A stretch of 64,000 nucleotides of DNA from JBGMEA01 sp041447245 (lineage in GTDB: Bacteria > Bacillota > Clostridia > Eubacteriales > Anaerofustaceae). Positions 1 to 8,858 of the stretch are shown here, in pieces. The stretch is from contig JBGMEA010000019.1 in NCBI GenBank assembly GCA_041447245.1, forward strand, positions 1-64,000. Reading direction: 5' to 3'. The notes below the pieces were generated by a model. It was not told where the DNA came from and made no database searches. It saw nothing but the letters and a program-made list of their open reading frames with translations. Numbering within the stretch: position 1 is the stretch's first letter; each line of letters begins with the position of its first letter. A program made the translations under genes and the position numbers.

Positions 1-34
1 CGATCGCCACCGCTTTTTTCAGCTTCGTTTTCAT
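1..34 (-). CDS. Start of an exported or membrane protein (cut by window edge)
   Basis: Only the first eleven codons are inside the window; they read MKTKLKKAVAI. An AGGAGG ribosome binding site lies a few bases upstream of the ATG at 34. The Lys-rich start followed by hydrophobic residues looks like the beginning of a signal peptide. Nothing can be said about function. Confidence 0.6.
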   Translation of the reverse strand, partial: MKTKLKKAVAI

Positions 35-164
35 GCCTTTTTCCTCCTAACCGTATCTTCTTACCCATCATAATGAAAAGACAATTTTCGTTTTATGTTA
101 TCAGCATACTCATTCTGCGTTACATTTTTGTCACATTGTCACCTAAAAAATATTTTTTTGATAT

Positions 165-200
165 TTTGTAAAAAAAATAATCGTCTGACTGACGATTATT
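165..200 (-). terminator. Rho-independent terminator of the small membrane-protein gene
   Basis: Ten-base arms AATAATCGTC (176-185) and GACGATTATT (191-200) form a hairpin with loop TGACT. On the minus strand it is followed by a run of T (171-177). It sits 28 bases past the stop codon of the gene ending at 228. Confidence 0.8.
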
Positions 201-227
201 TAAAATAATTGATTATACACACATCCT

Positions 228-557
228 TTAGTGCAGCCGATGCCCGTCAAGTGTTAACACCGTCTCATCGAGCAGTTCCGATACCGTAATCGGCCCCTGA
301 AAAATGTGCAGTTCCGTTTCCTCGGATTCAGGTTCTTTTACTGAAGAATGTTGTTCCGAACAAAAAAAATCTGTTTGTTTTTTATCATACGCTCTTTTCT
401 CTTCAAAATGGCGCTGATATTCCGTTTGTTCCCGATCTATCATTTTCTTTGCTTTGATTTGCAGAACTATCGAACCGCACACAGCACACGCAGCCAGCAC
501 CACAAAAAAAACAGTCAGCGGATTTCGAAAAAAAGAATTGACAAGAAAGAACGACAT
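228..557 (-). CDS. Small membrane-anchored protein of unknown function
   Basis: The protein has 109 residues if started at the ATG at 557, which has an AGGGGG site upstream; a longer reading to 701 has no such site and overlaps the preceding terminator. Residues about 10-32 form one hydrophobic segment, followed by a charged stretch rich in Lys, Glu and Gln that may form a short coiled coil and an acidic C-terminal tail. No family is recognised. It stands alone between two terminators, so it is probably a single-gene transcript. Confidence 0.6.
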   Translation of the reverse strand: MSFFLVNSFFRNPLTVFFVVLAACAVCGSIVLQIKAKKMIDREQTEYQRHFEEKRAYDKKQTDFFCSEQHSSVKEPESEETELHIFQGPITVSELLDETVLTLDGHRLH

Positions 558-660
558 CTCGTTATATTTCCCCCTGATTTTACTGTACTTATAATAACAT
601 ACATGTTTTATGAAAAAAACAAAATCATTTCCGTCCCTCAACCTGCAGAAATAAATATGA

Positions 661-698
661 TCCTCAAAAACAAAAAAGCGGTCGGAATTCCGACCGCT
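661..698 (-). terminator. Terminator of the anion transporter gene
   Basis: A 22-base perfect palindrome (677-698, arms AGCGGTCGG and CCGACCGCT around AATT) is followed on the minus strand by TTTTTTGTTTTT. It lies 43 bases past the stop codon of the gene at 741-2180. Confidence 0.85.
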
Positions 699-740
699 CA
701 AAGTGATGACAACTTCATCGATATGCTGGCTGAAGAATAT

Positions 741-2180
741 TTAGAATCCCAACACAGGGCCGAGCGTGACAGTCAGAACGGTTACAACCGCAATCCAAAC
801 CACACTGATCAAAGCTCCCGGCAGGAACATATCATACATGGAATAATAACCCTTTGAATAGGTTACGAGCGTTACAGCATCCAACGGAAGAAGGAAAGCC
901 GCAGATGTCGTAAATGTCACAGGAAGAATATAGATTGCGGGATTGATTCCCTGCGCCGCAGCCAATGCCAGCATCGGAGGAATAATTGCCGCAACAATAG
1001 CCGGATTGATCGGAATCGGCAGATGAATGATAATCGTAAAGGCGGCAATAATCAAAGTGATCCAGACAACGCTCATTCCGCTCAATCCGCCCAAAGCATT
1101 GGTGACAACCCATGCGGACAACCCCGTATCGGAAGAAGCCGTACCGAGAGAAGTAACCACGCCGATCATCATTACCGTGCCCCAGCCGATATTGCTTTCG
1201 GCTTCTTTCCAGCTCATCAGACGGATACCCGGCAAAAACATGACCGCGGCGGCCAAAATGGCTACCATCGAAATATCCAATACTTTAACCCAAGTGCTGG
1301 CAATCCATAAAACAAAAGCCACAGCCATAATCAAAGCGGTTTTTATCTCAGTATTGTTCCATTTCCCGAGTTCTTTATGTTCCACCTTGAATTGTTCCAC
1401 ATCACCGATGGAATCAAACTCCGGTTTTACCACTTTAATCAGAATAAACCATGCAACGAAGATCATAATTGCAGCGACAGGCACACCGATTCCCATCCAT
1501 TGAAGGAAAGAAACATCAATGCCACCTTTGTCTTTCAAAAGCGATAATGCCAGAATATTGATAGAACTGCCGGCAGGTGTCGCAACGCCGCCTGTCAGTG
1601 CAGCAATCGGAATTCCCATCATAAAAGCCTTTCCAAGCTTGGATTTACCGGGCACCACTTCCAGATTATTCAGGATTGGCAGCGCCAACGACATCCATAT
1701 TGCACAGGACGGAACATCGGACATAATTGCCGAAGTCATCGCACACCCGACCATAAATACCAACAGGGCAACTTTCGTTCGCGTTCCTGTTTTGGATAAT
1801 AACCATAAAGCAAACCGTCTGCCGATGCCCGACTTTTCCACCGCATAGGAAAGTACAAACGAAGCTATGACAAAATACGGTACGGTATTGTAAAAGCCGA
1901 CCGTAGACGCTTTCAAAGTCGGATACACTTTAAATAACGGCATAACGGCCAAAACCATAAGAGACGTCACCGGAACAGGCAAAGATTCCGTCACCCATAA
2001 AACAAGCGCGGCAACAAACAGAGCCGCAAGGCTGCGGGCACTCACTTCAAGCTGATCGGCAGGCAATAAATAAAACATTATCAGAGCACCGATAACTGCT
2101 CCGATAATTCCGAAGACACTTTTTTTCCATCCCGACGTTCCGGTTGCGTTGATCAAACCGGGGTTTTCTTTCTGCACCAT
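741..2180 (-). CDS. DASS/SLC13-family anion (dicarboxylate) symporter
   Basis: The 479-residue protein is very hydrophobic, with about eleven membrane segments, and has the inverted-repeat plan of divalent-anion:Na+ symporters. The first half holds TSAIMSDVPSCAIWMS (about 149-164) and TPAGSSIN (201-208); the second half holds LPIPINPAIVAAI and LLPLDAVTLVTYSKGYY. The usual SNT ion/substrate tripeptides are replaced by SDV and INP, so the substrate may not be a C4-dicarboxylate. The ATG at 2180 has AAAGGAG ten bases upstream. It is transcribed alone, with its own terminator. Family assignment is firm; substrate is unknown. Confidence 0.85.
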   Translation of the reverse strand: MVQKENPGLINATGTSGWKKSVFGIIGAVIGALIMFYLLPADQLEVSARSLAALFVAALVLWVTESLPVPVTSLMVLAVMPLFKVYPTLKASTVGFYNTVPYFVIASFVLSYAVEKSGIGRRFALWLLSKTGTRTKVALLVFMVGCAMTSAIMSDVPSCAIWMSLALPILNNLEVVPGKSKLGKAFMMGIPIAALTGGVATPAGSSINILALSLLKDKGGIDVSFLQWMGIGVPVAAIMIFVAWFILIKVVKPEFDSIGDVEQFKVEHKELGKWNNTEIKTALIMAVAFVLWIASTWVKVLDISMVAILAAAVMFLPGIRLMSWKEAESNIGWGTVMMIGVVTSLGTASSDTGLSAWVVTNALGGLSGMSVVWITLIIAAFTIIIHLPIPINPAIVAAIIPPMLALAAAQGINPAIYILPVTFTTSAAFLLPLDAVTLVTYSKGYYSMYDMFLPGALISVVWIAVVTVLTVTLGPVLGF

Positions 2181-2649
2181 AGTAAAATAACTCCTTTATC
2201 TGTTATGACTGCAAACATTCTATTTTGAGTTGTTCCGAGAATAAAAAGATTCGCCGCAAACAACATGCGCTTATTCTGCTCCCTCCTTCCCAACGCATAT
2301 TTTCATGTTTTCGACGGATAATTCAAAAAAATATATAATATTTATTATATCTGTCTGATGCTCGTCAAATCGTTGCCGAAACTTTGATTTGAATTTTGAA
2401 TAACAATTTGAATTAGTTTACTTACCTTATGAGATAGTAACACAATCAATCAATTTCGTCCATAGTATCTCTCGTTTTTTTTGTAAATAATCGATTATTC
2501 CTATAAAAAAAAGAGTTTGAAAACAATACGCGCACTAATATCAATTTTTCTTCCTAATTTTTTATTGTTACCGGCGTTTTAATAAAATCATCATATGCTC
2601 AATAGCGTATACTTTTTCTGCCATCCATACTGTCAGCGATTTCCATTTC
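2181..2649. other. AT-rich intergenic region with no gene
   Basis: About 470 bases separate the hydrogenase operon terminator from the transporter start. No open frame with a ribosome binding site was found. On the minus strand TTGACG (2363-2368) is a possible -35 for the transporter, but the AT-rich block at 2328-2352 gives no -10 at 17-base spacing, so no promoter is called. No riboswitch fold was recognised. Confidence 0.5.
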
Positions 2650-2691
2650 ATAAAAAACAAAAGTGCCGCATGCGGCACTTTTGTTTTTTAT
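2650..2691. terminator. Strong palindromic terminator after hydA
   Basis: A perfect 42-base inverted repeat has 21-base arms whose GC core is GTGCCGCA/TGCGGCAC and whose outer parts are A and T runs. It would stop transcription from either strand. It lies nine bases past the hydA stop codon. Confidence 0.9.
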
Positions 2692-2699
2692 CGGTCATC

Positions 2700-4484
2700 T
2701 TACTTCTTGATACATTCGTTAAATACACCTCGCGGTGTGTAATGTGTGTGCAACAATTCATGAGAAAGGTGCCCGTTCGGTTCTTTCAAAAAGTCATCAT
2801 AAAGTTTGATGATATCCGGATTTTCATGAGACTTACGCAATTTTTTGCCCTCGTCTTCTCTGAAAATCGCTTCCATACGAGCCTGTCTGACTTCTCTTTT
2901 GTCCGATCGGGGCTGTCCTCCGCCTGTGATACAGCCTCCGGGACATCCCATTACCTCAATAAACAAATACGGTGAAGTTCCGTCATGTACTTGCTTCATC
3001 AGTTTATGAGCCCCGTCGAGACCTGAAGTGACGGCAACTTTCACATTGACACCTTCCAAATAGGAATATTCGGGCTTCACATCCTGAAATAAAATATCCG
3101 CTTCTTTGATCTGGTCAAATCCTTCGATTGCACAAACATGCAGCTTCGGAAACGGCAGTTCGCGACCCGTGACCAATTCGTAAACTGTTCTGAGAGCCGC
3201 TTCCATCACACCGCCGGATACGCCGAAAATATCGGCAGCTCCGGAAGACATTCCGAGCGGATCATCCCATTTTTCGACGGGAAGCTGTGCAAAATCAATC
3301 CCTGCTTCCTTGACCATGCGTGCCAGTTCTCTCGTCGTCAGCACCGCATCCACATTTGCCAAACCATCGTTAACCATTTCGGGACGCGTAATTTCGAATT
3401 TCTTGGCAGTACACGGCATAATCGATACCATGTAAATATCGTTCGGATCCACTCCGATTTTGTTCGCGTAATAGCCCTTTACCAATGCTCCCATCATCAT
3501 GTGAGGGGACTTGCAGGTGGAAAGATGATCGAGTTCATTTGGATATGTATGCTCCGCATATTTGATCCAACCAGGCGAACAGCTTGTAATCATCGGCAAA
3601 ACAGCCTTCCCTCCCGTCAGAGCTGCCTTTGCACGTCCGAGAAATTCCATGCCTTCCTCGATAATCGTCAAGTCAGCGGCAAAGTTGGTATCAAAAATGT
3701 TCTTAAATCCAAGTTCCCTGAGTGCGGCAACCAACTTTCCTGTCACAAGCGTACCTGCAGGCAGATCAAACTCTTCCCCGATCGCTGCTCTGATAGCGGG
3801 AGCAACCTGGACTACCGTATATTTTTTGGGGTCATTCAATGCTTTCCAAACATCGGAAATGGCATCCGTTTCCATCAATGCGCCCACCGGGCATACAACG
3901 GTGCATTGCCCGCAATACGTGCAGTTGACATCGGCCAAAGGCAATTCCATCGCAGGACTGATCACCGTTTTGAATCCACGATTTTGCGCATTGATCACGC
4001 CGACACCCTGAATTTCATTGCAAGCCGTCACACAGCGCCTGCACAGAATACATTTGCCCATATCTCTGGTAACGGACGGAGAAACTTCATAAGAACCCGC
4101 CTGCCGCCCGCCTTCGAATCGGTCTTCTTTCACCCCGAGCAATTCCCCCAAAGCCTGCAGTTCGCAGCTTCGGTTTCTGCTGCAGGACAGACAATCTTTC
4201 GGATGATCGGACAGCAGCAATTCATACAATACTTTTCTGGCATTCCTGACGCGCTGCGTGTTGGTATGTACGATCATGCCTTCCGACACAGGGACGATGC
4301 AGGACGCCTGCAGATTTTTTGCTCCCTCCACTTCGACGACACACATGCGGCAGGCTCCGAATTTATGAACGCCCTCCAAATAACACAGATTCGGAATGTC
4401 GATGTTATGAGCTTTCGCAGCTTCCAGAATCGTCGTTCCCGGAGCAACGGATATTTTTTTGTTGTTGATTGTCAGATTAATCAT
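2700..4484 (-). CDS. hydA: [FeFe] hydrogenase catalytic subunit (HydA/HndD type)
   Basis: This 594-residue subunit reduces protons or oxidises H2 at an H-cluster. Domains in order: plant-type [2Fe-2S] (C34, C45, C48, C62), a His-Cys cluster motif HPKDCLSCSRNRSC (94-107), two [4Fe-4S] sites (CILCRRCVTAC 145-155; CTYCGQCTVVCP 188-199), then the H-cluster domain with L1 TSCSPGW (300-306), L2 MPCTAKKFE (356-364) and L3 EVMGCPGGCITGGGQP (510-525), and a C-terminal small-subunit-like tail. L1 has Ser where TSCCPGW is textbook. The start lies five bases after the hydB stop, with its AGGAGG inside the last hydB codons. The operon context points to a cytoplasmic trimeric NAD(P)-linked, probably bifurcating enzyme. 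Confidence 0.95.
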   Translation of the reverse strand: MINLTINNKKISVAPGTTILEAAKAHNIDIPNLCYLEGVHKFGACRMCVVEVEGAKNLQASCIVPVSEGMIVHTNTQRVRNARKVLYELLLSDHPKDCLSCSRNRSCELQALGELLGVKEDRFEGGRQAGSYEVSPSVTRDMGKCILCRRCVTACNEIQGVGVINAQNRGFKTVISPAMELPLADVNCTYCGQCTVVCPVGALMETDAISDVWKALNDPKKYTVVQVAPAIRAAIGEEFDLPAGTLVTGKLVAALRELGFKNIFDTNFAADLTIIEEGMEFLGRAKAALTGGKAVLPMITSCSPGWIKYAEHTYPNELDHLSTCKSPHMMMGALVKGYYANKIGVDPNDIYMVSIMPCTAKKFEITRPEMVNDGLANVDAVLTTRELARMVKEAGIDFAQLPVEKWDDPLGMSSGAADIFGVSGGVMEAALRTVYELVTGRELPFPKLHVCAIEGFDQIKEADILFQDVKPEYSYLEGVNVKVAVTSGLDGAHKLMKQVHDGTSPYLFIEVMGCPGGCITGGGQPRSDKREVRQARMEAIFREDEGKKLRKSHENPDIIKLYDDFLKEPNGHLSHELLHTHYTPRGVFNECIKK

Positions 4485-4489
4485 ACCGA

Positions 4490-7400
4490 TTACCTCCTGT
4501 CACAGCGCAGGCAGCGCATAGATTCCGCGATAGCGTTCAGTTTGTGATAACCCTGACACACTTCGTCAAAGTTGCATTTGCGTTCTTGCGGCGGCAGCAT
4601 TTCCATCGGGAAACGGCTGTGCTCGGACAACTCGTCCTGATCTGCCGTATCGGGGAATTCGATCGGAGCGCCCTTGTTCAGTTCTCCTTTTCCGCCGAGA
4701 TACATATCAATCGAGATCGCCGCTTTCTTCCCGTCGGCAATCGCTGTAATCGCCGTATCGGATCCTCTGGCAACATCCCCGCCCGCAAACACGCCGGGAA
4801 TTGAAGTCATCAATGTGTCGGCATCGGTTACAAGAGATCCCCACGAGGTAATCTGCACTTCGTCTTTGCTGATAAACGGGTAATCCGATGTCTGGCTGAC
4901 AGCCGGAATTACGAGATCCGCATCGATCACAAAGTTCGAGTTTTCGACAAACACGGGTTTCCGTCTTCCGCTTCCGTCAAACGATCCCAGCTCAGCACGG
5001 ACACACTCCACACCTTTCACATGCCCGTTTCCGACAAAGGCAACCGGAGCAGCAAGTTCGATGACCTGAACTCCTTCTTCCAACGCTTCGTCGATTTCAC
5101 GCCTGTCCGCAGGCATATCATCCATCGTTCTGCGGTAAAGAATCGTTACTTTTTCCGCACAAAAGCGAATCGCAACTCTGGCCGCATCGATTGCAGTGTT
5201 TCCTCCGCCGATTACCACCACGTTTTTCCCTTTATATCCTTCTTTCCCAAGGTTGACATCACGCAGATAGTCGAGACCGTGCACGACACCTTCCAAATCC
5301 TCCCCGGGTACATTGATTTTATTCGAAAGCTGCGTACCGGTAGCAATATAAATCGAATCGTGTTTTTTGCGCAGGTCTTCAAATGAAATATCTTTCCCGA
5401 CTTTACAGTTTAATTTAATTTTGACGCCTTCCCGTTCAATCAGCGCGATTTCGTGCGCGAGCACCTTTTTCGGCAGCCGGTACTCCGGAATACCGAATGC
5501 AAGCACACCGCCCGCGACGCTTTCCATTTCATAGACCACGACATCGTAACCGATGCGCGCCAGATAATATCCGCACGTCAACCCGGACGGACCGGCACCG
5601 ATGATGCCGACGCTCTTTCCATTTTTCATATAAACGATATCCTGACGCGTTTCCTGTTCATGATCAAACGCGTAGTCCGCAACAAACCGTTTCAGGTCGG
5701 AAATAGCCATCGCTTCATCCAGTTGCGCACGTCTGCATTTCGATTCGCACGGATGTGTGCAGATGCGCCCGCATACCGCAGGGAACGGATTTTCCTGACG
5801 GATCAGATTATAAGCATCCACAAATCTCCCCGCAGAAATCAAAGCCATATATCCCGGTACATTAATGCTCGCGGGACATGCGTTTTCGCACGGAGACAGG
5901 AACAGTTCCGAACAGACCCCTGCAAGACAATGTTTGTTTTTGATGTGGTCTTCAAATTCATTGCGGAAATATTTGATTGTGCTTAAAATCGGATTCGGTG
6001 CAGTCTGCCCCAACCCGCACATGGCTGTATCTTTGATCACAGCCGCAAGTTCCTGCAACAGCTCGATATCGCCCTGTTTGCCCTGACCGTTTGTGATTCT
6101 GACAAGAATTTCCAGCATTCGTTTCGTTCCGACCCTACATGCGAGACATTTTCCGCAGGATTCATCCTGAATGAAATCCATGAAATATCTTGCGGTATCA
6201 ACCATACAGGTATCTTCATTCATGATAATCATCCCGCCGGAACCCATAATCGCCCCGAGTTTTGCGAGCGAATCATAATCCACGGGTGTATTGAGGAATT
6301 CTTTTGTCACGCATCCTCCGGAAGGACCGCCCAACTGAGCTGCTTTAAAATCCTTTCCGTTCGGACATCCGCCGCCGATTTTGAATACAATATCTCCGAG
6401 AGGCATCCCGAGCGGCACTTCGATAATTCCGGAGTTTACGATGTTGCCGGCAAGAGCAAACACCTTGGTTCCTGTGTTTCCTTTCGTTCCGTAAGAAGCA
6501 TACCATTCTGCGCCGTTTAAAATAATGGGCGCAATGTTTGCCAGCGTTTCTACGTTATTGATAATAGAAGGTTTTTCAAACAGTCCGCTCTGAAACGGAA
6601 ACGGAGGTTTCTGCCGCGGCTCCCCGCGTTTGCCTTCAATGGACGCCATCAGCGAAGTTTCTTCGCCGCATACGAATGCACCCGCACCAATACGGATCTC
6701 CACATCAAACGAAAACTTGCTTCCAAGAATATTTTTTCCCAGCAATCCGCAGGCACGCGCCTGATCAATGGCTGCGCCGAGCCGTTCAACCGCAAGGGGG
6801 TATTCCGCACGGACATAAACATATCCCATGTCCGCCCCGATCGCATATCCGCCGATCATCATGCCTTCCAATACACTGTGCGGATCGCCTTCCAAAATGC
6901 TGCGATCCATAAATGCGCCGGGGTCGCCTTCATCCGCATTGCAGATAATGTATTTCTGACCCTTCGGAGCCTTCATCCCTGCTTCCCATTTCAAACCCGT
7001 CGGAAAACCTCCGCCTCCGCGCCCGCGAAGACCGGAGCGTTTGACTTCATCCACAACTTTTTCGTCTGTCCACCTGGACAGTACTTTGGCAATCGCTTTA
7101 TAGCCGTCTCTTGCAATATAGGCATCGATCGAATTGAAATCGACCAATCCGCAATTCCGGAGCGCTATTTTCACCTGATCTTTGAAGAAATCGATATCGT
7201 TGATATCCGGGATATGCCGTCCGAGAGCCTTGTCAAAATAAGTGTATTTCTCAAGAACCGAATTATTGACTAAATGTGACGGAACAATCTCACTGATTTT
7301 CTGCGGTGTCAGTTCGGTATAAAAAGTATTGTCAGGCAATACCAACATAACGGGACCAACCGCGCAGGTTCCCATGCATCCCGTCACGGTGACGGAAACG

Positions 7401-7585
7401 TCTTTTTGTAATTTATAGGAAGAAATTTCTTTCAACAGCGCTTTTCTGATTTCCTCACAATTCGAAGACACACATCCGGCGCCGCCGCATATCAATACCT
7501 GATATCGGTAATCTTCATTTTGTTCCAGATAATTGTGTTTGATTGCATCCAGATCTTTTGTGCTTTTTACAATCGTTTGCTTCAT
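4490..7585 (-). CDS. hydB: HydB/NuoF-type flavoprotein fused to a GltD/NfnB-like NAD(P)H oxidoreductase
   Basis: The ATG at 7585 has GGAGGTGGAGGG just upstream and gives 1031 residues, far above the usual 600 or so for HydB; a start at 7612 lies inside hydC. Numbered from 7612: thioredoxin-like [2Fe-2S] (C42, C47, C79, C83), NuoF FMN/NADH part (GLRGRGGGGFPTG 194-206; NADEGDPGAFMDRS 225-238), [4Fe-4S] motif SCGKCLACRVG (485-495). From about 570 the chain continues as a GltD/NfnB-like unit with CENACP and CGRICTHPCESKC, an FAD site GAGPSGL (672-678), an NAD(P) site GGGNTAIDAAR (802-812) and a final CLRCD. The protein could thus hold an NAD site on FMN and a second pyridine-nucleotide site on FAD. 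Which nucleotide each half uses is inference. Confidence 0.92.
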   Translation of the reverse strand: MKQTIVKSTKDLDAIKHNYLEQNEDYRYQVLICGGAGCVSSNCEEIRKALLKEISSYKLQKDVSVTVTGCMGTCAVGPVMLVLPDNTFYTELTPQKISEIVPSHLVNNSVLEKYTYFDKALGRHIPDINDIDFFKDQVKIALRNCGLVDFNSIDAYIARDGYKAIAKVLSRWTDEKVVDEVKRSGLRGRGGGGFPTGLKWEAGMKAPKGQKYIICNADEGDPGAFMDRSILEGDPHSVLEGMMIGGYAIGADMGYVYVRAEYPLAVERLGAAIDQARACGLLGKNILGSKFSFDVEIRIGAGAFVCGEETSLMASIEGKRGEPRQKPPFPFQSGLFEKPSIINNVETLANIAPIILNGAEWYASYGTKGNTGTKVFALAGNIVNSGIIEVPLGMPLGDIVFKIGGGCPNGKDFKAAQLGGPSGGCVTKEFLNTPVDYDSLAKLGAIMGSGGMIIMNEDTCMVDTARYFMDFIQDESCGKCLACRVGTKRMLEILVRITNGQGKQGDIELLQELAAVIKDTAMCGLGQTAPNPILSTIKYFRNEFEDHIKNKHCLAGVCSELFLSPCENACPASINVPGYMALISAGRFVDAYNLIRQENPFPAVCGRICTHPCESKCRRAQLDEAMAISDLKRFVADYAFDHEQETRQDIVYMKNGKSVGIIGAGPSGLTCGYYLARIGYDVVVYEMESVAGGVLAFGIPEYRLPKKVLAHEIALIEREGVKIKLNCKVGKDISFEDLRKKHDSIYIATGTQLSNKINVPGEDLEGVVHGLDYLRDVNLGKEGYKGKNVVVIGGGNTAIDAARVAIRFCAEKVTILYRRTMDDMPADRREIDEALEEGVQVIELAAPVAFVGNGHVKGVECVRAELGSFDGSGRRKPVFVENSNFVIDADLVIPAVSQTSDYPFISKDEVQITSWGSLVTDADTLMTSIPGVFAGGDVARGSDTAITAIADGKKAAISIDMYLGGKGELNKGAPIEFPDTADQDELSEHSRFPMEMLPPQERKCNFDEVCQGYHKLNAIAESMRCLRCDRR

Positions 7586-7598
7586 ACCCTCCACCTCC

Positions 7599-8090
7599 TC
7601 AATATTTTGCAATGATTGACGCCAACTTATCGGGGTTCACCTGCTTGTAAACCGTATCGTCAATCATCATGGCGGGGGCCAATCCGCATGCACCGATGCA
7701 CCTTGCAATCTCAAAAGTGAATTTCAGATCGGGAGTGGTATCACCTACATGGATCTGAAGAATGTCTTCGAGCCGTTCAACCAACTTTTTCCCGCCCCTT
7801 ACATAACAAGCCGTTCCCAAACAAATACGAATGGTATGCTTGCCGCGCGGTTTGGTGGAAAAAAAAGAATAGAACGTGATGACACCGGAAACTTCGGAAA
7901 GAGGCTTGTCCATTCCTTCGGCAATAAATATCTGCAGTTCCAGGGGAAGGTAACCGTAGATATTTTGCGCTGCATGAAGAACCTGAATGAGGCTTCCCTC
8001 TTTATCTTTGTATTTTTCTATGATCTCACCGATCAGTTTATATTTGGCTTTATCATCCAAATCATTGCTGCAGCCTGCAGTCTGACTCAT
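7599..8090 (-). CDS. hydC: HydC/NuoE-type [2Fe-2S] subunit
   Basis: A 163-residue NuoE-family protein: an N-terminal helical part followed by a thioredoxin-like fold with cluster ligands in CLGTACYVRG and CIGACGLAP. In trimeric hydrogenases it relays electrons beside the FMN subunit. AGGAGG precedes the ATG at 8090 and the next gene starts 13 bases after the stop, so it is the first gene of hydC-hydB-hydA. Length and motifs are typical. Confidence 0.93.
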   Translation of the reverse strand: MSQTAGCSNDLDDKAKYKLIGEIIEKYKDKEGSLIQVLHAAQNIYGYLPLELQIFIAEGMDKPLSEVSGVITFYSFFSTKPRGKHTIRICLGTACYVRGGKKLVERLEDILQIHVGDTTPDLKFTFEIARCIGACGLAPAMMIDDTVYKQVNPDKLASIIAKY

Positions 8091-8244
8091 CCTGAACCTC
8101 CTAAAGCTTTTTTAATATCAGCTGATTCATTCTAAATATTTATAATATTTATGATTCTCCTTTCAATTTATTCAGTTTTTACTTCCTTTCGCTCAAACTG
8201 ATAATTCTCTTTAATTAAAAATAATAATCAGCTTCTATCAATTA

Positions 8245-8258
8245 TGATAACGTTTAAC
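8245..8258 (-). promoter_or_regulatory. cre-like (LacI/CcpA-family) operator at the hyd promoter
   Basis: On the minus strand the site reads GTTAAACGTTATCA, which matches the CcpA consensus TGWAANCGNTNWCA at 12 of 14 positions. It lies just downstream of the proposed hyd -10, around the expected transcription start, a position where repressor binding would block transcription. Confidence 0.4.
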
Positions 8259-8260
8259 TT

Positions 8261-8289
8261 ATTCTAGCATTGTATTTTTTTTTATTCAA
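8261..8289 (-). promoter_or_regulatory. Likely sigma-A promoter of hydCBA
   Basis: TTGAAT (8289-8284) and TAGAAT (8266-8261) on the minus strand are separated by 17 bases. The leader to the hydC ATG would be about 160 nucleotides. Confidence 0.5.
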
Positions 8290-8406
8290 TACTATCAATT
8301 TATATTTTGTAAGAATTAATGCATTTATTGTATTTAAAGGAAATTTTATTATTTTTACAAGTCATGGAATCACGGTATTGTTGTTTTTTATATTGTATAT
8401 TCTATT

Positions 8407-8429
8407 CTTATTTCAGTATATGAAATAAG
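8407..8429. promoter_or_regulatory. Perfect 9-base inverted repeat (possible operator)
   Basis: Arms CTTATTTCA (8407-8415) and TGAAATAAG (8421-8429) are exact complements around GTATA. There is no T run suited to a terminator and no gene end nearby, so a protein-binding dyad is more likely. The binding protein is unknown. Confidence 0.4.
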
Positions 8430-8436
8430 TCGGATA

Positions 8437-8450
8437 TGTAAACGTTACCA
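8437..8450 (+). promoter_or_regulatory. cre-like box in the divergent region
   Basis: TGTAAACGTTACCA matches the CcpA consensus TGWAANCGNTNWCA at 13 of 14 positions. It is about 400 bases before the V-ATPase operon and 150 bases upstream of the proposed hyd promoter. Confidence 0.45.
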
Positions 8451-8846
8451 TATAAAAAGTTAAAATGAAAATATTTAAAATAATTCATTTTTTTGATCGC
8501 GGTTCTATCTTTTGTTATTGTTTCCATCCGGAAAAGCAACACGGGAAACATATCCTCCGCAATTTTAGGATTGTATTTTTGATTAGTCTGCAATGAATAC
8601 AGATTTGGTGTATTTGATAAATAGCTTGAATTTGTATTTTATCTTAATTAAATAATTTTATTCCGACAACTTCCATAAATGAGACAATTTGCTTTTTTCT
8701 CTTAAGTAAAAGAGATTTTCCGATTCCGGGAAAGATTCGAAATTATTTAAAGTTCTACCCAACCTGCGTTACACGCAATAAATCGTTTTACAGAAAGCTT
8801 TTTTTCGAATTTTCTTGTCTTTTTGCTTCCCAAACTTTATTTGGAA

Positions 8847-8858
8847 TGCTATTATAAT
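8847..8858 (+). promoter_or_regulatory. Possible extended -10 promoter of the V-ATPase operon
   Basis: TGCTATTAT (8847-8855) fits an extended -10 element, and TATAAT overlaps it at 8853-8858. The -35 region is weak. It lies about 70 bases before the first ATPase start codon. Confidence 0.35.

Noticed and set aside
3138..4547. Long open frame (469 codons) on the plus strand
   Set aside because: It is antisense to hydA and the end of hydB, which are certain genes. Its translation is rich in His, Arg and Cys with no recognisable domain.
8408..8593. 61-codon frame in the divergent region
   Set aside because: No ribosome binding site, AT-driven composition, overlaps the dyad and cre-like box.
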